DNA of 63,202 bases from an uncultured Oscillospiraceae bacterium (GTDB lineage: Bacteria > Bacillota > Clostridia > Oscillospirales > Oscillospiraceae): contig CAJTLI010000014.1 in assembly GCA_910577525.1 (NCBI GenBank), forward strand, positions 1-63,202, given 5' to 3'. The translations under genes were made by a program, and so were the position numbers. Below the pieces are notes generated by a model that searched no databases, was not told the origin of the DNA, and saw only the letters and a program-made list of their open reading frames with translations. Every line of letters begins with the position of its first letter. Positions within the stretch are counted from its first letter, which is position 1. Positions 57,361 through 63,202 of the stretch are shown here, in pieces.

Positions 57361-57999
57361 TTATTTTCCCTCTGCCTGGCGTGCAAACCAGGCGTCACAC
57401 CACCCGTCCCACTTCTCCTCCTGCTCCTCATGGGAGAGGAGCGCCATGTCCCGGACGTGGAAAATTCCCCGCCGCCGGGCCTCCTCCACAAAGGGCAGGA
57501 TGGTCTGGGCGGCTTCGGTATTGGGGGTGCGGAACACCATGGCGGAACGGATGCCCTTGCGCCAGGCGGCGTACAGCCTGCTGTGGCCGTCCATGGAGAT
57601 CAGGGCGCCGTCCGCCCCCTCCGTCACGGGGATCACCAGGTCGGCGGCGGTGTGGAGAAAGCCGTCCACGGCGGCGCATTTGTCCGCGTCCACCGAGAAC
57701 TGGGAGGGCTGGAGGGAATCAAGATCCGCCTCCCACCGCTCCACCGGGGGCAGGGACAGCAGAAGGTCCCCCGACTCATCATAGAAATCGGTGATGTGTC
57801 CGGCGTAGAAGCGGAAGTCCTCCGCCATTTCCGCCAGGGCCTCCGGCGTGATGGGCCGGGCGGCTGTCACCACCGCCCCCCGGTCCGACACGACCCGGAA
57901 GGCCCAGGGCACGCCGTCCGCCAGGAAGGCCCCGTGCTGGTTCAGCACCTCCCGGGGAAACCGGGGGTCGTCGTAGCCGTCGATGCGCTCAATGTCCAT
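57361..57999 (-). CDS. Hypothetical protein with a ParB-N-like motif
   Basis: 212 aa from ATG 57999. The middle holds ISMDGHSRLYAAWRKGIRSAMVF, similar to the GxxRxxAAxxxG turn of ParB/Srx-type domains, but no helix-turn-helix follows. Trp-rich C-terminus (EEKWDGWCDAWFARQAEGK). No function can be named. It lies five bases after the FAD oxidoreductase gene and is co-transcribed with it. Confidence 0.7.
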   Translation of the reverse strand: MDIERIDGYDDPRFPREVLNQHGAFLADGVPWAFRVVSDRGAVVTAARPITPEALAEMAEDFRFYAGHITDFYDESGDLLLSLPPVERWEADLDSLQPSQFSVDADKCAAVDGFLHTAADLVIPVTEGADGALISMDGHSRLYAAWRKGIRSAMVFRTPNTEAAQTILPFVEEARRRGIFHVRDMALLSHEEQEEKWDGWCDAWFARQAEGK

Positions 58000-58004
58000 G
58001 GCCG

Positions 58005-59399
58005 TCACCCGTTGAGCCGCGCCGCCACCACCCGCGCCGCCTTCAGTCCGGAGGCCCCGGCCTGGGCCAAGCCTCTCGTCACCCCCGCGCCGTCCCCCAC
58101 GGCGAAAAAGCCGGGCAGGGCGGTCTCCAGCTCGTTGGAGAGCTGGATGCGGGCGGAATAGAACTTCACCTCCGCCCCGTAGAGCAGGGTGTCGTAGTTG
58201 GCGGTGCCCGGGGCCAGCTTGTCCAGGGCGTAGATCATCTCGATGATGTCGTCCAGCTGGCGCTTGGGCAGGGCCAGGGACAGGTCCCCCGGCACCGCCG
58301 CCGTCAGGGTGGGCCGGACGAAGGATTTGGACATACGGTGATCGTTGGTGCGGCGGCCCCCCACCAGGTCCCCGAACCGCTGGACCAGCACGCCCCCAGC
58401 CAGCATGTTGGACAGGGAGGCGATGTGCTTGCCGTAGCGGTAGGGCTCGTTGAAGGGGGAGGTGAAGCGGTTGCTGACCAGCAGGGCGAAGTTGGTGTTT
58501 TCGCTTCTCAGCGCCGGGTCGGAGTAGGAGTGGCCGTTCACGGTGTTGATGCCCTCCACGTTTTCCGCCACCACGTGGCCGTAGGGGTTCATGCAGAAGG
58601 TGCGCACCTGGTCGCCGTACCGCTGGGTGCGGTAGATCAGCTTGGACTCGTACACCACGCCGGTGATGTGCTCGAACACCGCGGCGGGCAGCTCCACCCG
58701 CACGCCGATGTCCACCTGGTTGTTTAAAAGCTCCAGCCCCAGCCCCTTGCACTGGTTGGCGAACCACTCCGCCCCGGAGCGCCCCGGCCCCGCGATGAGA
58801 TAGGGGGCGGCAAACCGGTCCCCGGACTCCGTCACCAGGGTGTACACGCCGTCCCTGGCCTCGATGGACGCCACGGCGGTGTCAAATAAAAAGGTGTGTT
58901 TGTCCCGGATGGCCTCGTAGATGCTGGTGAGGATTTTCAGGTTGTTCTCCGTGCCCAGGTGCTTGCACTGGGCCTGGAGCAGGTGAAGGTCGTACTTCAG
59001 CGCCTCCCGCTCCAAGGCGCGGGCCGCCGGGGTGGAGGTAGAGTACACCTCTGTGGTGGCCCCGTGCTTCACGTTGAGGGCGTCCACACAGCCGATGAGC
59101 TCCATGACCTCCTTCTCCTCCAGAAAGTCGGTGAGCCAGCCCCCAAAGGCGGTGGTGAAATTGAATTTGCCGTCGGAAAAGGCCCCCGCGCCCCCAAAGC
59201 CGCACATGGTGCCGCACACCGGGCACTGGACGCAGGCGTTCACCTTCCCCGCCACGATGGGGCACTGGCGGCGGTAGATGTCCGCCCCCTTGTCCACCAC
59301 CAGGACGCGGGCGGAGGGGCAGCTCAGGGCCAGCTCGTAGGCGGCGTAGATGCCCGCCTCGCCGGTGCCCAGGATCATCACGTCGTAGTTGGCGTTCAT
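58005..59399 (-). CDS. FAD-dependent oxidoreductase (NAD(FAD)-utilising dehydrogenase family)
   Basis: 464 aa from ATG 59399. Rossmann FAD motif DVMILGTGEAGIYAAYEL at residues 5-22, a Cys-rich stretch CVQCPVCGTMCGFGGAGAFSDGK (about 55-80) that may bind an Fe-S cluster or act in redox, and the closing FAD motif FFAVGDGAGVTRGLAQAGASGLKAARVVA. Full-length homologues are annotated as FAD-dependent uncharacterised proteins; the substrate is unknown. Repeat copy F ends 52 bp upstream. Confidence 0.85.
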   Translation of the reverse strand: MNANYDVMILGTGEAGIYAAYELALSCPSARVLVVDKGADIYRRQCPIVAGKVNACVQCPVCGTMCGFGGAGAFSDGKFNFTTAFGGWLTDFLEEKEVMELIGCVDALNVKHGATTEVYSTSTPAARALEREALKYDLHLLQAQCKHLGTENNLKILTSIYEAIRDKHTFLFDTAVASIEARDGVYTLVTESGDRFAAPYLIAGPGRSGAEWFANQCKGLGLELLNNQVDIGVRVELPAAVFEHITGVVYESKLIYRTQRYGDQVRTFCMNPYGHVVAENVEGINTVNGHSYSDPALRSENTNFALLVSNRFTSPFNEPYRYGKHIASLSNMLAGGVLVQRFGDLVGGRRTNDHRMSKSFVRPTLTAAVPGDLSLALPKRQLDDIIEMIYALDKLAPGTANYDTLLYGAEVKFYSARIQLSNELETALPGFFAVGDGAGVTRGLAQAGASGLKAARVVAARLNG

Positions 59400-59450
59400 A
59401 GGGGGCCTCCCTTCTGTAATGGCCCAACCGGCAGGACCCCTGCCGGGGGC

Positions 59451-59513
59451 GGCGCTTTCTCTCGCGCGGGAGAAAGTGCCCAAAGAGCGCGCTTAGGGGC
59501 GGCGCCCCTAAGG
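59451..59513 (-). repeat. Dispersed structured repeat, copy F (short variant)
   Basis: Terminal hairpin 59451-59480 (arms GGCGCTTTCTC and GAGAAAGTGCC, one G-T pair), then on the minus strand the upstream block AAGCGCGCTCTTTGG and the short second stem CTTAGGGG / CCCCTAAG. The rest of the element (to about 59640) is too diverged to align by eye. No gene is seen in 59514-59753. Confidence 0.7.
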
Positions 59514-59753
59514 ACCCTGCTTTCGCCGCTTTTAAGCGTTGGCAGAATCCGGCTATTGCGGCTGGCGAATAAGCGGTCACTTCGAGTTCCGGCCCACAGG
59601 GGCCTGCGTAGGCGGTGGACCGAAACAAATCGTGTCTCCTGAAAGCGCCTCCCGGGATGGGGCCATAAAACACGGCGGAATGGGGGGCGTATAAACAGAC
59701 ACTATATTATAGCATCAAAAAACGCAGTTGTACAGGCGGATGTTTGCTCCCGC

Positions 59754-59783
59754 GTATAATTTACCGTTTATTCAGAAATGCTA
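59754..59783 (+). promoter_or_regulatory. Sigma-G-like promoter of the gerA operon
   Basis: GTATA (59754-59758), 18 bp, AATGCTA (59777-59783), against the Bacillus sigma-G consensus GNATR - N18 - CATNNTA. This fits forespore expression of a germinant receptor. Confidence 0.65.
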
Positions 59784-59804
59784 TGGTCAAAAGGAGGCGG
59801 GAGC

Positions 59805-61325
59805 ATGGGTATTTTTGGCACAAAAAAGCGGACGCCGCCCCCCCATCCCCGGCGGGAGCCCCGGTATGACTGCCCCGTCACGGCGGACGCCATCGCCGGG
59901 GTGTTCGGCAAGTGCGCCGACTTCAACCGCCGGACCCTCTATCTGAACAACGACCCCGCCCGGCAGGTGGAGATGCTATATATCGCCGGGCAGGTGCGCA
60001 ACGAGCGGGCCTGCGACTACGTGCTGCGGCCCCTGGCCCAGAACGAGGCCCTCCGGACCGCCCCCGACATGGACGCCGCCTTCGACCTCATGGCCAAGGG
60101 GGGGCTTTACTCCCTGTCGGTCCAGACCCGGGACGCCGCCGACCAGGTGATCTTTGACCTCATCGACGGGTCCGTGGCCCTGTTTTTCCCGGGGAAAGCC
60201 CAGGTCCTCACCCTATCGGCGGGGACGGAGGAGAAGCGGTCCGTCTCCGACCCGGAGAACGAGCCCGACGTGAAGGGGGCCCGGGATTCCTTCGTGGAGT
60301 CCCTGCGGACCAACACCTCCCTGGTGCGGCGGCGGTTCCGGGCCCCGGAGCTGAAGATCGAGGAGCAGATCGTGGGGCGGCAGTCCGTCACCCCGGTGGA
60401 CGTATTATATGTGGAGGGCATCGCCGACCCGGCCCTGGCGGAAAAAGTCAAGGCGCGGCTGGAGAACATCGACATCGACGCTTTGCTGATGACCGGAAGC
60501 CTGGAGCAGTACGTCACCGACGAGAGCCACACCTCCTTTCCCCTGACGGCCTACACCGAGCGGCCCGACCGGTTCTGCACCGGGCTGGCGGAGGGCCGGG
60601 TGGGGGTCATTGTGGACGGCATTCCCATGGGCTGGCTGTTCCCCGCCACCCTGGACAGCTTTTTCCGCACGGGGCAGGACCGGAGCACCAGCTGGGCGGT
60701 GGCCGGGGCGCTGTCGGTGCTGCGGTATGTCTGTATGCTCATCACCCTGTTCCTGCCGGGGCTGTATACGGCGGCGGTGCTGTTTCAGCCGGAGCTGATC
60801 CCGGTGAAGCTCACCCTGTCCATCATCGCCGCCAAGGCGGACGTGCCCTTCTCCACCCTCACCGAGGTGCTGGTCATGCTGCTGGCCTTTGAGGTCCTCC
60901 AGGAGGCGGGGCTGCGCCTGCCCTCCTCCATCGGCCAGACCGTGTCCATTCTGGGCGGGCTGGTGGTGGGGTCCGCGGCGGTAGAGGCCAAGCTGGTGTC
61001 CCCCGCCGTGCTGGTGGTGGTGGCCATCGCGGGCATCGCCGGATATACCGCCCCCAGCCAGGACTTCGCCGGGGCCCTGCGCATCTGGCGGTTCCTCGTC
61101 ACCGTCGCGGGGGGAATTCTGGGACTGACGGGGCTGATGCTGGCCGGACTGGCCCTGGTGTACCGCCTGGCCCAGCTGGAGACCTTCGGCGTGGCCTATC
61201 TGACTCCCTTCGCCTCCAACGCCGGGCGGCAGAAGGAGGGGCACGTGGTGCTCCGGGAGCCCCTGCCGGAGGTCAAGACCCGGCCCGACTATCTGAACAC
61301 GGAGAACAGGAGGAATCAGGGGTGA
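59805..61325 (+). CDS. Spore germination receptor subunit A (GerAA type)
   Basis: 506 aa from ATG 59805 (AAAGGAGGCGGG upstream). N-terminal soluble domain (1-290) with RDSFVESLRTNTSLVRRR, the most conserved stretch of the family, then PMGWLFPATLDSFFRTGQDRS and five or more membrane segments (about 295-465), ending in a cytoplasmic PFASNAGRQKEG. A subunits form the pentameric channel of germinant receptors in the spore inner membrane. It overlaps the next gene (GTGA). Confidence 0.95.
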   Translation: MGIFGTKKRTPPPHPRREPRYDCPVTADAIAGVFGKCADFNRRTLYLNNDPARQVEMLYIAGQVRNERACDYVLRPLAQNEALRTAPDMDAAFDLMAKGGLYSLSVQTRDAADQVIFDLIDGSVALFFPGKAQVLTLSAGTEEKRSVSDPENEPDVKGARDSFVESLRTNTSLVRRRFRAPELKIEEQIVGRQSVTPVDVLYVEGIADPALAEKVKARLENIDIDALLMTGSLEQYVTDESHTSFPLTAYTERPDRFCTGLAEGRVGVIVDGIPMGWLFPATLDSFFRTGQDRSTSWAVAGALSVLRYVCMLITLFLPGLYTAAVLFQPELIPVKLTLSIIAAKADVPFSTLTEVLVMLLAFEVLQEAGLRLPSSIGQTVSILGGLVVGSAAVEAKLVSPAVLVVVAIAGIAGYTAPSQDFAGALRIWRFLVTVAGGILGLTGLMLAGLALVYRLAQLETFGVAYLTPFASNAGRQKEGHVVLREPLPEVKTRPDYLNTENRRNQG

Positions 61326-61885
61326 AAAAGTGGGTGCTGCTGGGCGTGTGCGCCCTGCTTCTGCTGGCGGGCTGGCGGCCCGTCCCCCGGGAGCCGGAGG
61401 GTCTGGCCCTGGTGCGGGTGCTGGGGGTGGACGGCAGCGGGCCCGTGGAGCTGACGGCGGTGTGCGGCGGGGAGGACCAGAAGGAGCCCGACCGGGGCCG
61501 GTCCGCGGGAGCGGATTTCGGCGGCACCCTGGAAATCCTGCCCTGGTCGGGGGAGGAGGAGCTCTCCCTCACCAGCGTATCTTATATCATAGTGGGGCGG
61601 GACGTGGACTTGAGGGAGACGCTGCTGGCCGTCCTGCGAAACGAGGAATTGGGCGCGACGGCCACCGTCTGGCTGGCGGAGGGCGGCGCGGCGGCGCTGC
61701 TGGGGGCGTGCGGGGACCCGGCGTCCGGCCTGGACCTGCTCACCAGGCGGGAGGCCGGAGCCCCCACGGCAGCGGAGGCGCTGGCCCGGCTGGAACGGGG
61801 GGAGCCTCTGTCCCTGCCCCTGCTGGCCGGGAAACAGCCCTTTCTGATCGACTGGGAGGAATGGAGGGCGGGTTATGAGCAGTGA
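61322..61885 (+). CDS. Short GerC-like germination protein without lipobox Cys
   Basis: 187 aa from a GTG start. Position (between A and B subunits) and the N-terminal pattern (signal-like helix, EGLALVRVLGVDGSGPVELTAVC, then SYIIVGRDV) identify a GerC-type subunit. Two oddities: the family is usually near 370 aa, so only domain 1 and a remnant remain; and the lipobox reads LLAGW (Trp18) where GerC has LAGC, so no lipid anchor is possible there. The hydrophobic start could act as a membrane helix. It overlaps gerAB by 11 bases. Confidence 0.7.
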   Translation: MKKWVLLGVCALLLLAGWRPVPREPEGLALVRVLGVDGSGPVELTAVCGGEDQKEPDRGRSAGADFGGTLEILPWSGEEELSLTSVSYIIVGRDVDLRETLLAVLRNEELGATATVWLAEGGAAALLGACGDPASGLDLLTRREAGAPTAAEALARLERGEPLSLPLLAGKQPFLIDWEEWRAGYEQ

Positions 61886-62804
61886 GAGGCTGTCGCCCCG
61901 GCAGCTGTGGGTGGCGGTGATGACCGGGGGGCTGTCCGCCGGAGCCGCCGCCGCAGGACGGGCGGACTGGCGGTGGCTGCTGCTGGCGGCGGCGCTGGGA
62001 ACCGCCGTGGGCTGGCTGCTGCTGCGGCGGGCGGGGAGCAGACCCTTCCATCCCGTTTTAAAATGGCTGTACCGCGCCTGGGCGGTGGTGCTGCTGGCGG
62101 ACGCGTTGAGCCGGACGGCCAACCGGATTCATCAGGCCTCCGGAAGCGGGGCCCACGTGGGCTGGCTGCTGGCGCTGCTGGCCCTCCCGCTGGTCTGGAT
62201 GGGCTGGGGAAAGGCGGCGGCCTTCTTCCGGGCGGCGGAGATCCTCTGGCTGGGAACGCTGGCCACGGCGGCGGCCATCCTCCTGCTGGGCGCCCCCCGG
62301 ATGAACTGGAGGTGGGCGCTGGAGCCGGCGGGGGGCTGGATGGAGTCCCTGGCCGCTGGGGCGCTGACCATGTCCACGGGGCTGTTTGTCCTGCCGGTGC
62401 TGCATCAGACGGAGCCCGAGCCCGGCGAAAACCGCCGGGGCCTGGTGTGGCTGGGAGCCTTGGGCCTGGCGTCCGCCGGGTTGGCCGCGCTGACGGCGGG
62501 CCTGCTGCGCCCAGCGGTGGCGGCACAGCTGGAGGCCCCTTTCTTCGCCGCGGCGGGCCTGCTGGGGGACAGCGCCCGGCTGGAGGGGCTGGTGTCCGCC
62601 CTGTGGCTGCTGCCCGATCTGACGCTGGCGGGCCTGCTGGCCCGGTGCTGGGGGGAGGAGCGCCGGCCCGCGCTGGCGGCGGTTTTGGCGCTGGGCCTGG
62701 CGCTCACCGGGATCACCGAGAGGCTCTCCGTCTCCGCGCTGGCGCTGGGCTGTCTGGCCCTGGCGGCTCTGACGGCCCTGTTCCCGGCGGGAAGGGATAA
62801 ATAG
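61875..62804 (+). CDS. Spore germination receptor subunit B (GerAB type permease)
   Basis: 309 aa; typical B subunits have about 360. Nine or so hydrophobic segments rich in Leu/Ala, beginning SPRQLWVAVMTGGLSAG. It lacks the last membrane helix or two and several charged residues of amino-acid-binding B subunits. In germination receptors this LeuT-fold subunit binds the germinant. Last gene of the operon; no terminator is obvious before the rRNA promoters. Confidence 0.8.
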   Translation: MSSERLSPRQLWVAVMTGGLSAGAAAAGRADWRWLLLAAALGTAVGWLLLRRAGSRPFHPVLKWLYRAWAVVLLADALSRTANRIHQASGSGAHVGWLLALLALPLVWMGWGKAAAFFRAAEILWLGTLATAAAILLLGAPRMNWRWALEPAGGWMESLAAGALTMSTGLFVLPVLHQTEPEPGENRRGLVWLGALGLASAGLAALTAGLLRPAVAAQLEAPFFAAAGLLGDSARLEGLVSALWLLPDLTLAGLLARCWGEERRPALAAVLALGLALTGITERLSVSALALGCLALAALTALFPAGRDK

Positions 62805-62886
62805 TGGTGGCTGGCTGGAGAAAATGCAACATTTTGTGGTTGGGGAAAAACCGAAAAAAAGAGCCCGAAAAAAGTGAAAAAAGGTG

Positions 62887-62915
62887 TTGACAAAGGGCTT
62901 ACGGTCTGGTATATT
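62887..62915 (+). promoter_or_regulatory. rRNA operon promoter P1
   Basis: TTGACA (62887-62892), 17 bp, TATATT (62910-62915). First of three promoters with the same lead-in AAAAAAGG. Confidence 0.85.
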
Positions 62916-62990
62916 AGCAAAGCGCTCGGGAGAGCTGAGAGCCCTGCGGATCAACAAAAAGTGACTTTTTGAAGATTCTGAAAAAAGGTC

Positions 62991-63019
62991 TTGACAAACC
63001 TTCTGAGGCGTGGTAAGAT
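62991..63019 (+). promoter_or_regulatory. rRNA operon promoter P2
   Basis: TTGACA (62991-62996), 17 bp, TAAGAT (63014-63019); 104 bp after P1. Followed by ACAAAG and a GAGAGCTTG block also seen after P1 and P3. Confidence 0.85.
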
Positions 63020-63101
63020 AACAAAGTTCGCGGCGAGAGCTTGGATGAGGGTCTGAGGAGTCCGGAGCGAAGAAAAAACTTTGCGAAGGATGAAAAAAGG
63101 C

Positions 63102-63130
63102 TTGACAAGCGGCGGATGGTGTGCTAAAAT
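63102..63130 (+). promoter_or_regulatory. rRNA operon promoter P3
   Basis: TTGACA (63102-63107), 17 bp, TAAAAT (63125-63130); 111 bp after P2. Confidence 0.88.
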
Positions 63131-63202
63131 AAAACACCGTCCGGCACGAAGAGCGGCGCGGACGAGAGCTTGCACCTTGTAAATTAAACAACGAAAGAAC
63201 AC
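63131..63202 (+). other. Leader of an rRNA operon (16S expected past the edge)
   Basis: GACGAGAGCTTGCACCTTG then AAATTAAACAACGAAAGAAC, a sequence form typical just before 16S rRNA in Clostridia. The 16S gene itself is outside the window. Confidence 0.75.

Noticed and set aside
60180..60200. Noc-binding site (TTTTTCCCGGGGAAA)
   Set aside because: The centre has an extra G, so symmetry with ATTTCCCGGGAAAT is broken, and the site lies inside the gerAA coding sequence.
1..63202. Chromosome origin (oriC) inside the window
   Set aside because: noc-parA-parB, rsmG and parS sites show origin proximity, but dnaA, dnaN, mnmG and perfect DnaA-box clusters are absent.

Overview
The window is chromosomal DNA of a GC-rich, endospore-forming Firmicute. 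The best fit is the class Clostridia, family Oscillospiraceae (Flavonifractor / Lawsonibacter / Oscillibacter-like). The reasons are a low-GC-type gene set (Soj/ParB/Noc, RicT, a GerA receptor, a thiolase plus CoA-transferase pair, split transketolase, MreD/PBP2) carried in GC-rich codons, consensus sigma-A promoters, and strong Shine-Dalgarno sites. The taxonomic name is inference; no rRNA sequence is inside the window.

Layout. (1) 0-0.8 kb: two small regulator-like genes and copy A of a dispersed structured repeat. (2) 0.87-14.4 kb, minus strand: a chromosome-maintenance and translation block (noc, soj/parA, parB, a coiled-coil membrane protein, serS, rsmG, minD, an mgsA-like gene, hisS, an ECF sigma/anti-sigma pair, aspS), with a YitT protein upstream of noc. 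(3) 14.6-18 kb: xpt, tadA, and a second sigma/anti-sigma module between two inverted copies (B, C) of the repeat. Three parS sites lie at 12.7, 15.3 and 16.2 kb, each at an intrinsic terminator. (4) 18-24 kb: an AraC/GyrI-type regulator, a thiolase/CoA-transferase operon behind a promoter with two palindromic operators, and a divergent secreted transglutaminase with SLH repeats. (5) 24-35.7 kb: Ca2+ ATPase, PpiC lipoprotein, mfd, a small XRE cassette between inverted repeat copies D and E, pth, prs and an HD protein. (6) 36-40.2 kb, plus strand: a GntR/ABC operon, a 48-aa protein and an HD protein. (7) 40.3-49.6 kb, minus: an ECF sigma translationally coupled to a membrane-anchored serpin, then ricT, holB, a YaaO-like decarboxylase, Nudix and DJ-1-like proteins, a double PII-like protein and a DUF1538 membrane protein. 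(8) 49.8-52.7 kb, plus: galM and split transketolase. (9) 53-59.4 kb, minus: PBP2, mreD, miaB, an unknown protein and an FAD oxidoreductase with repeat copy F upstream. (10) 59.8-62.8 kb, plus: a gerA-type operon behind a sigma-G-like promoter. (11) 62.9-63.2 kb: three tandem consensus promoters that almost certainly drive an rRNA operon starting just past the right edge.

The most interesting signals are: the structured repeat family (six copies, hairpins with compensatory changes, two inverted pairs enclosing regulator cassettes); the sigma factor coupled to a serpin carrying an anti-sigma-like N-terminus; the parS sites at terminator hairpins; and several enzymes that have lost key residues (MgsA-like, DJ-1-like, GerC-like).
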